A stretch of 64,000 nt of DNA from contig CAKJVC010000069.1 of NCBI GenBank assembly GCA_918026815.1, forward strand, positions 186,001 to 250,000. The letters are read 5' to 3'. Source of the DNA: Chalara sp. BL73 (taxonomy: Eukaryota; Ascomycota; Leotiomycetes; Helotiales). The number at the start of each line of letters is the position of its first letter. The stretch's first letter is position 1. Below the pieces are notes generated by a model. It was not told the DNA's origin. It did not search any database and was given only the letters and a program-made list of their open reading frames with translations. The position numbers were made by a program, and so were the translations under genes. Of the stretch, positions 33,439 to 45,435 are shown piece by piece.

Positions 33439-34677
33439 ATGGCAATCCTTGACGGTCTTCCAGGCAAGTTATCTAAAATGAATAGGACGACCGGAAATCT
33501 GATGAACTACCTTTAGGCATTCGCGTCACCGTCCAGTCAAACAATTCGCGCAGAAATGAATACCCCGATACTGATACTCCATTGAGAGTTGATCAGTACA
33601 CTCACCCTAGGGAGGGTTGCGCAACTCTCAAGTATCTAGAAGTTGTTGCAGAGTCGGAATTCTTCGTCAAATGCGAGGCTCTAGCGCCATACATGGCAGA
33701 TAGTGACCTCTCCTTCACTGCAGAAGTCGATGGCACCCGAATAGCTACGCTGGTTGCCAGGCAAGCGAATATCAATAGTGGATACTGGCATGGTGTTATC
33801 GATGGTTACTACAAGAGGATCGACTCACAACAGATCTCTAGTCGACCTTTGCGGTTCTCTCAGCTTATCAAAGGTAGGCAACAGCTTTCCGCCCAGATTT
33901 TCCATCCAACATGCTAAATATTGCAGTGGATAGTGACGATTCGGAACAGATACGTAGAGATTCTCGAATGATGAGTAAGGTTGGAGAGATCACAGTATAT
34001 GTCCATCGAACATCACCATCAGGTCAAGAACAAGTGACTGCCTCGACAGATCCAAGGACGATCACGGAGGTATCCGAAAAGGCACTCAAGGGCCAGGCAA
34101 TTTCGCATAGTGTTTCGTAAGTATATTTCAATTAGTAGTCTATCCACAGAAGACTTCTGTCTCAGCAGCTATGCACCGAGGAGGCTGCTTCTGTTTTGTC
34201 TCCATGTAGCTTTTTGGTCTTAGCCCATCACAATGAGCGTCCATGGTAACTAACACAAAATACTAGGTATGGGGCTGAAAAACGCATTTCACGCCCTGCA
34301 ACTGCAGGAACTGTGTATCTGGATGGATTTTATAATCCATTGGCCATATTCCGCTTCAAGTATCGGTCGAAGGACGCATTGCAAGCTCTGTTGATAGTAG
34401 CTCGCTCGCCAACTCCTGAGCGAATTCACTTAGCCCCTATCAATCCGCGAGACCAAGGAGGCATCAATGAGAATCCATCTCGACGAGTCAGGCTTGCCAA
34501 TCTCAAGGTAAGAAAACATAACTGCACGTGAGGATCGTGCCTAATCACGTGTAGATGGAGTTTGCACGAATCAAGGCAGAAGAAGATGATGAGAATAGGG
34601 TAGTTGGCAGAAAGAGAGGCAATCTTGAAGTGCCCAACAGTGGGCGAGCATATAAAACGAGCAGGAAACAGGAGTAA
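33439..34677 (+). CDS. DUF7918-domain protein
   Basis: Fungal family protein of unknown function (DUF7918). Five exons join in frame: 33439-33463, 33517-33873, 33927-34116, 34267-34507 and 34555-34677, giving 311 aa. The start MAILDGLPGIRVTV is the usual N-terminus of this family and requires the first intron, which begins GCAAGT, a GC-AG intron. The core contains EVVAESEFFVKCEA-like sequence, WHGVIDGYY and, after intron 3, GTVYLDGFYNPLAIFRFKYR, which is typical of the domain. The short last exon is basic (VGRKRGN, SRKQE) and could act as a nuclear signal. No catalytic motif is evident. It is divergent from Cactin, with 282 bp between start codons. Confidence 0.82.
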
Positions 34678-36367
34678 GTGAAGCCTATTGCAGGAGATTG
34701 ATTATTTAGGCATCTCATAATATATGCCATGGGTCTTGTTAAGCCATTTCCTTTGTGTCATATTCTGTCCTGAGTACAGTTGTTTTGCTAATTCCATGGC
34801 TCATGTAGCGGCACGGTCGTTGTTGATCTTACAGATGATTAAGATCATACTTCCGCCTATCTCTCCTTGCAATGGTAGAGATATAACACAAGCATTTTTG
34901 TCCGAGATGACGAATATACGAGCATGGCGTTAACATGGAATAAACAGGTATTGTCATCATTGCCTCGGGTGGGGACCCGAGGAGCCTCATTAGCTCTGCA
35001 TGGAGTTCTGGTCAAGATATATATGGAACGGATTGCCCGAATTTAGGTCTTGGCATTATGGTTTTCGGGAAACTTTGATACCCGCCAGTAAGTTAGGCGT
35101 CCTTATAATCAAACTTCGCCCAGTATTAGAGTTTGAATCTATGGCATTACAACTTGATCTTGATTCACAACATGTGATGTAATAGTGAGCCCATGCTACT
35201 AAAGAATAAATCTACACCTGTGAAGTTAGAAATCATTGTAAAAATTTAAGGGACAATACAATTCGAGCCACTGCTATACCTAAGGAGGAAAAGCAATATC
35301 CTAACAACGCTAAACCCTAGCATTTAATAGACTATCAACTAAAGCGGCGACTGAAGAACCATGCCAAAATCACTTTCAAGATTCACATAAAGGATCTTTA
35401 CATTCGCTCTGTCCCTGGAGAAAATCAGTTCGACGGGTTGGTTCATATGATATAGTCTCCGAGGCTTACGCCAAGGCCCATCTCCAAACGTGGTGCCAGC
35501 ATTATTATACTAGGAAGCCGATGAGCATAAAGGGGAAAGGTCCCTTTCGACGCCAACGACGAAACTCGCTTCCAGGTGGCTGACCGGCGCCAACGCCAAT
35601 CTCTTCATCCAGGCTGGTTCAATGGATACAGAGACAACCCGTGCGGGAAGGGCAGGCGTGAAGATGACGGATCATCAGGCGGTATGAGATACTCCGAAAG
35701 CGTTATTGCAGCATGGCGAACTGAAGAGGCGACGGGATTGATACATGGTTATTATAATTTGTCCTGGCCGTTCGAGCGGGTGGCACTTGAGCCCTTCTCG
35801 ACCATTGCTTGGGTTCTAGGCCGCGGCCGCCCGCCGTAAGAGGGTTTGATGGAGGGAAATATAGGGGGGGCATGGGGGCTAGTATCTGCTTTGATTGCCA
35901 CGTTTGGGCTGCTTCGCACTGCTTATTATACATCTTATTGCTTTCACCTTACATTTTATTTTCACAACAGATGATCACATTAGGAATATATACAATAGTA
36001 ACATGCAAGCTAGAGGAACGAATTATTAGAGGTTGACCTGAGACTCTGAAAGACACCACAATATCACAGGTGAATGGATGCATGGCTAATAATGTGACGC
36101 GGAACATATAAAACTACTCAATTCAAAGTGATCCACTTCTATCTATCCTAGGATATCTCCAAAACAGAACGCCTCTTGGTAATGCTCGCCAGATACCCCC
36201 CATTCATACAGTCATTAGATACTTGCACAAATCTTTACATTAGATGCCAGTATATCCAGACCATCTTAAGCTATGCCTCCGCCATCTCCAGAGTCACCAC
36301 TGCCATAGAAATCCGTCAAATCCGTTTCACACGGCCTCGCCCCATTCTGTACCCTCAAATGCACCAC
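34678..36367. other. Convergent intergenic region, 1.7 kb
   Basis: Between the stops of the DUF7918 and the CNB/F-box genes. It is AT-rich in 34.7-35.4 kb, with a perfect 8-bp GC-rich hairpin at 34963-34982. An 87-codon frame at 35576 has no recognisable domain. I support no gene. Confidence 0.4.
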
Positions 36368-39342
36368 CTACCGCAGCCCCGCTTCTGGTCCACTCCCCTT
36401 CCTCGTCTCAAACCTCAACTTCCGCCTCCCATAAACCCGTCGACTCTTTTCCTCCCCGCCTCCGTCCAGCCATCGCTGCAGATTCTTACACTGGCTCACG
36501 TCGAACATCTCTAATTTCCTACAACCTTCGACCACTGCCTCTACGCCAACACCGGTCACTCGGACGCATCCACGCACGGAAAGTTCGCGTAGTTCGAGAA
36601 GATGCAGACCGATGGAGCGGAGAGAGGAGTCAGAGACTGCTGATCCACAGAAACTAAGGCGGAGAGAGACGAGGGAAGGGCAGCCGAGGGAGAGTACCTC
36701 GGTTGCTGTGTCGGAGAGGGCGCAGCAAAAGGACTATAGGCGGATATTAGTGCTGAATAATGAGGGGCGAGTAAGGCAAAAGCTGAGCGATTGCGATGAC
36801 CGATCTAGGGCCATGAAGTCACATGTCCTACATGATGTGGGACATTGACACATCGCATCTACTGTTGTTCTGATACACTGAGAATGGAAACACACAACAA
36901 CGAAAGTGGTAAACCTACCAAGTCCAGCTCCTTGAGTCCCTTAGCCGCGTTAGTCAGATACACAATCGCATTGTCAGTTAGATATGTGCAATCAGCCAAT
37001 ATAAGTCTCTCCAACCTCGCAAACTTATAGATACTCCAGTGCTGAAATCCACCATCCGTGATTGTTGTGCAGCGTGTAAGATCAATGCTTTCTAACCTCG
37101 CATGGGCATGTACCGCTAGATGTGCCATCGATCTATCTGTGACATGTTTACAATACGAAAGCGTAAGTCTTTTCAGCTGCGGACATCCAACGACAGTCCC
37201 AACAGGCGGGATCATCTGCTGATGTTTAGCATGCTGCTGTCGGAGCTGCTGTGGTGTGTTAGGCTCAGTGACCACCCAACCTACGATACGGGCAAGGAGG
37301 TTGTCGGAAACTTTTCTGCAGTTTGAGAGGTCAATTTCCTCGAGCTGTTTGGCGCTGTTGGCCATCTCGAGAACAGCGTTTGCAGAGATGTCCCAAACGG
37401 ACTTCATTTTCCAGCATTTCACGCTGGAACCACACTGCGCGGATAAGGCAGCAAATCCTTCATCTGTCAAGTGGAAACAGTTGGATATGTCGACTGTATG
37501 AGCTCGTCTTCCTACGAAGGGACAGATAACGCCGATGAGGGTTTTGTTCGTCACAACGCGGTTGAAGACTGAGAGATCAAGGTTCTGGCAGACTTCTGGC
37601 GAGGTAGTAAGGAGTTTAGACCAGTGCAGAGAAATAGCGCGCAGACGCATTAACTGATAAATATCAAGGTACGAGAAGATAATGATGAGGATGCCGTCTG
37701 GGAGTCTGCCCTTGTTGTACTGGCTCGGGTGCCTAGACACGATCTTTGGCCGCTTAGGGCGGAAGCTTGAGTCTGGAGGTGTAATGGCATGACTACTTTT
37801 GGGAGGAGGTGGCGTTTGTATTCGAGAACGCGTTTGCGGTCCAGAAGTCTGATTTTGAGATTCTGACGGGGGGGGTTCGGGAACTGGTGGGGCAAGTGAT
37901 CCTCGTCGCCCAGATCTTGTCCTCATATTGTCCATATCCACACTCAAGAATGGATCTGGGTCTAGAGGCTCGATAACTTCCTTATCCTCTGCTCGGCTAG
38001 GCTTATGGGGACTTGCTGGTTTGGAAGGGGTGAACGTGACTTGTGGTAACGCATTTAGTGGTGCCGAAGCACGATCTTGGATCTCCAATCTTTTGATCGA
38101 TGGCGTATCATTAACATCAGACATTACCACATCCTCATCCGGCTTTGCAATCCTCGTTTTCGCTGTGGCTTCGACCTGACGCCTGATATCTGGAGAGCAA
38201 CGCCTCCACAGCTCTTCAAGGACTTGCCCGCTAATCATCAAGCATTCAACTGTCGTTATAGATCGCACTGTAGCTGTCCTCCTGGGAGCTAATGCTAAAC
38301 TTGCGACCTCTCCAAAGTACTGACCTTGCTTCAATCTTGGTCGAATGTACGATCCACGTACAGACTGGTTGTGAATTTGCCCATTTGCACTCTCATGAAT
38401 TACCTCAGCCTCGCCACGCACAATGAAATATATCTCATTCCCAGGGGACCCTTGAACGATAATATCTGTGAAAGGTGGGTATGTTTTTGGTTGTGCGCTC
38501 AGTCCAAGGAAATGAAGAATCTCAGGTGGTAGAGTCGCGAATAGTGGTAGGTCTTTGAGTGTCTTTCTGACATTGACAAACCCACTTCCCAAGGCGCTCC
38601 CGGCGGAAGGATCTTCAATGTGTTGAGGACTTGGAGACTTTCTCTTTTTGGTGTTAATCACTATCCCACCATCGATAACTCCACTGTCCCCTCTGGAGAC
38701 TTCTCCTGGCGCAGGCTCGCGCGCCACATTGCCTCTGGAGGGCAGCACAACCTTTGGCCCTCGACCACTCTCCTTTCTTTTCTTGTTTAGAATAGTCAAT
38801 CGTTCTTGTGCTTCATCCATGATAGCCCGCTCCATGTCTGGGAAGTTTGGCAGCTCTGCTCGCAAATCCTCCTTCTTCAGCACCACCAGCAGACATTTTG
38901 TCCTTGCAATAATTGTCGCTGTCCGAGGTACGTCCATCAGAATGCCAATCTCTCCAAAGAATGCTCCCGGTCTGAGCTCCGCATATGTAGCTTCTCCATC
39001 TCGCGAAGTGACCGCCACCGCTCCTCTAACCAGCCAGTACATCGCCTTTGCATCATCTCCTTCCGTCAATATATGGTCGTGGGATGCATGAACTTGCGGT
39101 CGCAGATGTTTGCCGATAGCAGCTAGGAAGGTGTCCGGCGCGGAGAGGAAGAGCGGGAAGGATCGTATGCGATCAACAAGGTCAAGCGGCATATCTGGTA
39201 TCATTGAGGCGGTCAATGGAGATGGCCGCACTGGGCGGGTAGGGTTCGTCTCAATATTAAAGGATCTGATCAGCGACAGCGAGTCTGGGATTGGTGCGCC
39301 ATTCCCTCTGAAGGGCGAACCGCCGCCTCGGCTTCGGCGCAT
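36368..39342 (-). CDS. Cyclic-nucleotide-binding, F-box and leucine-rich-repeat protein
   Basis: Probable substrate receptor of an SCF ubiquitin ligase that also carries two cyclic-nucleotide-binding (CNB) folds. Exons 39342-36919 and 36733-36368 join in phase 0 (929 aa). CNB 1 (about 57-180) has the phosphate-cassette-like PGAFFGEIGILMDVPRTATI; CNB 2 (about 255-385) has GQYFGEVASLALAPRRTATV. Both keep the G-E and R-T-A pattern needed for phosphate contact. A disordered Pro/Ser region follows, then an F-box (LPDGILIIIFSYLDIYQLMR, about 545-585) and AMN1-type LRRs (TVDISNCFHLTDEGF, RLTLSYCKHVTDRSM, SIDLTRCTTITDGGF, LSFCGSAVSDSS). The LRR LDL/SFC is restored exactly by removing the intron. The N-terminal 46 residues may be dispensable (second ATG, MIPDMPLDLV). 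Confidence 0.9.
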
Positions 39343-41551
39343 TGTGATTGATGTAGATGCTCAAGACTCACGACCTACTCTCATAAAAGGATTTCACGGC
39401 CTGTCGGCCGTTGCGCCGTTGGGCCTGCCAGATGATGGGCCAGGTCTGCGGATATTCCGAAAGTTTGATTGTGTGCGGTTTCTCCTGAACTTTGGCAAAG
39501 GGAACGAGGGGTCGAGCTTTGGTGTTTCGGGTGATGATCGTCCGCTCTCGGTTTCCGCAATATGGTGCCTGACCCAGAGAAATCCTAGGAGACCTTTCTT
39601 TTGTTTTGAGCTATACCGCGTCGAAAGATCGTGCGCGATTCGCTACTGGTTATTAGTTTGCATTCCATTATCAATGTGTAGAGTAGCCGATGGACATCTC
39701 GGTTGGATAGCTCAATAGCTCACCTTCATACGAGGGGCAATCTTGTCCCACGGTACTGTACACGATGAGGAGTTGGCTAAACGATGTAGGATCAAGGGTT
39801 TACGAGGGAGAAGGGTGATGCCCGGAGCGGTAACCGGGATTGATCTTCAGATATGTTTATCTTAAGACATCACTATCTGACAAGACAAGCAATGAGGCTT
39901 GGGGGGTGACTGATGCGCTATGACGGAATCTGTGGCGGCGACAATGCTTTTCAATTTGCACGTTATTAGCACGGACCGTGAAAACAAACATGAAGTGTAG
40001 TGACTTTTTTTGTCCGAAACAAAAGCATTCTAAGCTATGGAGGTTATCTACTGTACTTGGAAACCATTTTTGTATGGGGCGGTCATCATCCTTCGGCACC
40101 CCCCTCCCCTTTCCCCCCTCCCCCCATCTTGGACCACACAAGGCACCCTTTTTGCATCTTTGGAATTCAGCTCCCCCGAACGGGCCCCCACAATTCAGGG
40201 GTGGCTGTCAGAAGCGACAAATGTCCCCCTTCTATAACACTTCTAGAAGGCCACGTTCCCCAGCCCTACTTGCACCTCTTACCTGCCAGTTTTGGTCTGC
40301 CAGGGCAGCCACGCGAAGCCGGAGCTCATCAGATCGTGCCCAATCATTAGGGCTAAATCTCTTTAACCTGAGCTACCGAGTCTTGGTGGAGTCCGGTATT
40401 CAAAATGCTTGAGTGTTGAGGGAAATCTTGGGTTACAATCATGTCCAGGGGGAGGGGCGAAGGGTTGTACGACACAAATGACATATGTGGCATGAGAAAT
40501 TTGCAATGAGAAGGCCCTTCTGTCTGCGATGTGGGTGTAAATTTGCAGTTCCAAGCTAGAAGGCTGATTAGTAACGAGAAAAAGATGCGCATTTCGATGC
40601 AAATGTGTACAGCCCAGTCATCCTCGCATCTCTAGTCATCTCATAGTGACGCATCTACATGATTGGAGGCCGCAACCAGCAGGTCGAACCTCGCCATGAA
40701 ACACTCGATCTGATCCAAGGATTGAGATGCAGTTAATTTAATGGGTGAGGCTTGGTGCAGAGCCAACATGTCGTGTCCTTTCTGGCGATAACACGTATGG
40801 TGGAACAAATGTGCTAATTAAGGCAACTCATACATCTCTTTGCTGCCAGCCACATAGTCTAGCTGATAGCCCGCCCCCCTTGTCAAATGTCCAATGATGT
40901 CTTGAATGATCACCGAAGCTGCGAAAAAAATCTTCCTCTCAAAGACAAGCTGGGCCTGCCACTTATCTTCCAGAAAGTAACGGATGACTCCGAAAGCGTA
41001 CAATGCGTAAACCAATTTCCCCCAAATACTACGATATCGAAAGAAACAGCGAAAAGCATGTGCGCTCAAAAAGAAAAAGGAGATACTTCCCAACTTATAC
41101 AGCATATGAAGAAATATATGCTAGGTCTACGAAGATGAAAACTATTTCGTAGCTGTTGAGAAACCCGGCTCGCGAATCTGAAGATATACATCCTTTCTAT
41201 ATGATATCACTAGGTCACCTTGACCGATCGAAAGGTAACTTCAGTTGTTTTGTTCTGGAGTCTGTTAGAAAAAGGATATGACCAAGACTTTTGCTTTGTA
41301 GTCGCAAGAGTTAATTTGCTTGAAGTCTGTTGAAAACTGCCGAGACATCTAGTGTGTATTTCGCATAGTGGAGGATGGGAGTTACCTTAAGCGAGCAGAC
41401 TGAGCTAATCCAGCTCTAGCTTAACTCCGCTTCCTCCGACAGTAAGTTCTCGAATGAACAACGTCAGAGCTTCAACCTCCACTTGCCACAGAACTACAAA
41501 AGCATTTTCATCCCAACTATTACAGGCTAACACTCAAACAATCAATCGAGA
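39343..41551. promoter_or_regulatory. 2.2-kb divergent intergenic region with a G-quadruplex-prone tract
   Basis: This gap separates the divergently transcribed CNB/F-box and GHITM genes. It contains a C/T-only run at 40099-40127 (G-rich on the minus strand). A minus-strand frame at 40818-41105 (hydrophobic, begins MLYKLGSISFFF) has no family match and I do not call it a gene. Confidence 0.4.
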
Positions 41552-42639
41552 ATGGCTTTTACCTTACGGCAGCCCTTGCGGCTCACAGCAAGCATATCAA
41601 CAATTTCAAAATCTGCCTTCAGGTCTGCACCTGTACGATCTTTCCACCAAGCAAGACCTGTCGCTAGTTTCTTCACTTCTAGAGCTGCGGCACAATCAAG
41701 AGCCTTGGGCAAAGCTCCGAATGCATTCAAACAGTCGCGGACGTATATACAGAATGGAGCTGTGCCTGCTGCTCGTGGGAACTTGACGCAGAAACTACTC
41801 ATAGGAGGGGCAATGTTTGGAGGGTATGTCTTCAGGCTTTGGACTTTGCGAATCTGAACTCAACCAAACGCTCATACTAACAACTTCGTAGAACTTTGAT
41901 CGCTATCAACTTAGTCTTTAACAGAGAGACGAGAGAAGACGGTGGAATGCCACCGTATGAGAGAGCATATTTGAACGATACTTTCTTGCACACTGGATTG
42001 GGAGTCGGGATTATTGGTCTATCCGCGCGAGCCATGTTCCAAAGCGGTTTCATTTACAGACTCATGGCAACGAATCCGTGGGTCGTTGCAATCGGTGGTC
42101 TTGGCTTGTCGATTGGTACAATGATGGGCACCAGAGCTACTGACCCAAGCAACTACATTCAAAAGTACGGATTATGGACTGCTTTCAATGTCACTCAAGC
42201 CGCGTTTGTCGCTCCCCTCTTATTTATGGCACCACCCGCAATTATCGCTCGCGCCGGTCTCTACACGGTGGCCATGATGGGATCCATCTCATTTGTCGGA
42301 GCAACAGCTAAGCAAGAAAAATACCTCTATCTTGGTGGACCTTTGCTTGCTGGTGTCGCTCTCGTCGCTGTTTCTGGTCTCGCCCCTCTTGTTCTCCCAG
42401 CTACAGCCGTACGCACTCTTGCTTTCACTGAGAATGTCTGGCTCTACGGTGGATTGGCGGTCTTTGGCGGCTTCACTCTCTACGATGTTCAAAAGATCCT
42501 CGCACATGCTCGAATGGCTGAGAGAGGCCTCATTCAGAAGGATGCGGTCAACGAGAGCATCAGTCTAGAGCTGGACTTCCTGAACATTTTCATCCGGATG
42601 GTTCAGATCTTGATGATGCAGCAAGGACGGCGAAAGTAA
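41552..42639 (+). CDS. Mitochondrial GHITM/TMBIM5-like Bax inhibitor-1 family protein
   Basis: Inner mitochondrial membrane protein of the Bax-inhibitor-1 superfamily, GHITM/MICS1 type, linked in animals to cristae structure and Ca2+/H+ exchange. Exons 41552-41823 and 41892-42639 join (phase 2), giving 339 aa. The first 60 residues (MAFTLRQPLRLTASISTIS, SRAAAQSRALG) are Arg/Ser-rich without acids, a clear mitochondrial presequence. Then follow about seven hydrophobic segments, including TGLGVGIIGLSARAMF, WVVAIGGLGLSIGTMMGT and LYGGLAVFGGFTLYDVQKIL; the last contains the BI-1 signature acidic residue. The end SLELDFLNIFIRMVQILM is typical of the family. Confidence 0.92.
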
Positions 42640-43369
42640 ACAAACAGTTACGGTCGTGTATAAAAATTATTGGGGAAATTCGGATGGCGTTGCATTAATC
42701 GGGGGTTTGGAGCGTTGTTAGGTCTGATCAGTTATTAAAGAATGGATCGTCTCCTCTCTTTTATGTCAATAGGAAAGTCTTGTATTATCAAGCCTAAAAC
42801 AACAAGAAGCTTTTCTTCCTTCGCAGGAAGTACGTATTACTCCTTTTTTCTGAATTGAAATCCTTTTTTTGTCGCCCTGATTGTAGCATATCCAGGGTGA
42901 TAAAATCGTCACTTGGTTGGATAGGTCGTATAGTCCACGGGTAGGACGAGGAGCACGCTTGGCTTAGCTCGTAGGGCTAGGGCTAGAGTTAAAAGCTGGG
43001 TGGCATTTGAGTTTATGGCAAAGCTTAGTGTTATGCTATGAATATATCTGACAAATCCATTTCACCCTGCATCGTCATCTTCAAATTATCATGAAATGCG
43101 ACAGGTTGATGATATTTGGAATTGTCCAATTACTGGTGTGGCGCAGTCGTAAGAGCTTCCAATTTGTCAGCCTTGTCTCTGGAATTCCCCTCCATTATGA
43201 CGCCTTGAACATCAGCGCCGTACTTTCATATAAATACTCCGCATGAAGTTTTATCACCCTCTACAATACTACTGACAACGCATACACCTTCACTTCGAGC
43301 TGCATAATAACAAACAACGCCAACCTGCAGCTCACTCGAAATCTAGTCCTTGCGACACTTGTCCTCCTC
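42640..43369. other. Intergenic region, GHITM 3' UTR and msrA promoter
   Basis: These 730 bp hold no supported gene. A TATAAATA sequence occurs at 43229-43236. A GGCGCAGTCGTAAGAGC stretch near 43140 recalls a tRNA 5' end but lacks the T-arm. Confidence 0.4.
43229..43236 (+). promoter_or_regulatory. Putative TATA box of the msrA gene
   Basis: TATAAATA lies about 135 bp upstream of the ATG at 43370, a usual distance in filamentous fungi. Supported by sequence and position only. Confidence 0.4.
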
Positions 43370-44090
43370 ATGGCCTACACATTGCCGGCCTTCATCTCCC
43401 GCCTCATGCGTCCATTCACCTCCACAAGCCTAGGCATGACCTCAACCTCCCCTATATTGTCCCCAGATGGTGCCTCGAAAGCTACAATCGCCGCAGGGTG
43501 TTTCTGGGGAGTGGAACATATGTATCGGAAAGAGTTTGGCGGCAAAGGCTTATATGACGCGCGGGTGGGATATATTGGCGGGGATGCCAAGTCCCCGAGC
43601 TACAGAGCTGTGTGCACGGGAAATACTGGTCGTAAGTTTTCATTTGGATGGGAGGGTTAAATTAGAAAGATGACTGATGAGAAGTAGATGCGGAAGCGCT
43701 GCAGGTCACGTATGACCCGAATAAGATTACTTATAGACAATTGCTAGAATTCTTCTATCGGATGCACGACCCTACGACTGCCAACAGTCAAGGCCCGGAC
43801 AGAGGGCCGCAGTACCGATCAGGAATTTTCTACCATAATGACGAGCAGAAGAGCATAGCTGAGGAAGTCACTAAATTGGTAAATGAGAAGTGGTGGAAGG
43901 GTAAGGTGGTCACAGAAATTCTGCCCGCGGGTGAGTGGTGGGATGCAGAGGCATATCATCAGAAGTATCTTGAGGTTAACCCAGGAGGTAAGTTGCAACT
44001 TAGAAAATCCCATATTGTTCCTCGCTGACTCATTGCGCAGGCTACGAGTGCCCGAGTCACTTCTTGCGTAACTTTGGATCTCTAGATTAA
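43370..44090 (+). CDS. Peptide-methionine (S)-S-oxide reductase (MsrA)
   Basis: Repairs methionine-S-sulfoxide in proteins using thioredoxin. Three exons join in frame: 43370-43631, 43688-43987 and 44041-44090, giving 203 aa. The catalytic motif GCFWGVEHMYR (Cys of GCFWG) lies near residue 45. HAEALQVTYDP, restored by removing the first intron, and DPTTANSQGPDRGPQYRSGI are the other MsrA signatures. The end GYECPSHFLRNFGSLD includes a Cys that could serve as the resolving residue. The N-terminal 35 residues are Ser/Thr/Arg-rich with few acids (MAYTLPAFISRLMRPF) and may be a mitochondrial targeting sequence, with cytosolic product from a later ATG (MTSTSP). Both are inferences. Confidence 0.94.
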
Positions 44091-45435
44091 GATCAACATG
44101 TGAGCATTAGCAAGATATGTATATAGTAATGAACTTTTTGATACCTCACGACCAGCGCCGACCTGTATTGTCTGTGCTACCAGCTATTCCCTTGCTGTTC
44201 ATCCCTAATAAATCAAACCTGTTTGAGTAGTCCTACTCCATCTCCCCCAGCTTGTTACGGTGTTATTCATGACTTTCTCACTCAGTTGACTCAGACCACA
44301 GGAGAAAAGCTCTCGGTCATATACTGAATTGCGGGCGAGCATTAGAGCCATATCCTTTCTGGGGCAAGATAGATCCCCAATGCCCTCATATTCTAGAAAC
44401 CAATTCTGCTAGGGTTGTCACCCAAATCTTACAGCCACAGATTCAGAATTTCAATTGCTGCACAATATCTATTGAAGTCATGCTGAGCCGCTCAATGCTG
44501 CTCGGCAACGCCGACTTCTCTTTTATTGTAGCTACGCCTACCGCTTGTATCTATTTTCGGATATGCAAGATAGGATTCGAGCTGCTCCGTTTGTCTTTTT
44601 AGAAGCTTCGGATATTGAAACTGGGGACCATTCATGACGCCCACGTCTATTATGCTGGCTAATTCATTTGAACTGCATAAGTACTACAACTCTTTGTTCA
44701 TCAAAGCAGCGCTATACTACGTTCGGAGCTCTTCAGGCTTTTGAATGCAGTGTGCTTGAATTTAATTGAGCCCAGCTGGTAAATCAACCTTGGTAGTTAC
44801 TCGTAGGGTTGCTCTGATGCATTCTTTTGCCTAGCTGTTGTCGCGTTCCAACATAAACTCTGCAAGTTTAAAAATCATACCAAATATAGCGATCATACAA
44901 AGTTGTTGTATGGCACGACTCAAAGGAATAATAATGTAACAAAATGAGGATTAACTGAAGCTCTTTGGCTTCCATGAATAGCATGCTTTTGTGTAATAGT
45001 TTCAATGTTTCCTGAAGATAATTCCCAAAAGGAAATGCAACTAGAAATGTATTTTGAAACCTATAGTAGCCAAAGCTTGCAATCCCCAAGGCTAATACCT
45101 GGACCAGGTTTCCTGATCCGGCGGCGCAGACTTGGTATCTTTATGTCGTCTGTAGCTCCCAACCTTTGTCCGTTCCGGTAGAGCATACTCTTCATTTAAT
45201 TTTTGACCAGAAGCGAAGTCCCCGTCAAAGAACTGCTCGATATTCCTTTCTTAGCAACCGCACATAAAAGCATCCTAATCCTTCAACTCACTGCTAAGGA
45301 GTCAACCCTTATTTACCAAGGTTTTACGTCAAGTCACCCTCATTCACTTTAAGACCCTCAAGCCTCTCCTTGTCATATTTGCATGGAACGTCACCCTCAC
45401 CTTTGGACCTACTAGTGACTTTGAATATAGCCAAA
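44091..45435. other. Intergenic region, 1.3 kb
   Basis: Nothing here supports a gene. Only short, low-complexity or AT-rich frames are present; the last 400 bp are the likely promoter of the repetitive protein gene. Confidence 0.4.

Noticed and set aside
43135..43205. tRNA-like 5' half (GGCGCAGTCGTAAGAGC)
   Set aside because: No T-loop GTTCRANNC and no acceptor pairing within 75-90 nt.
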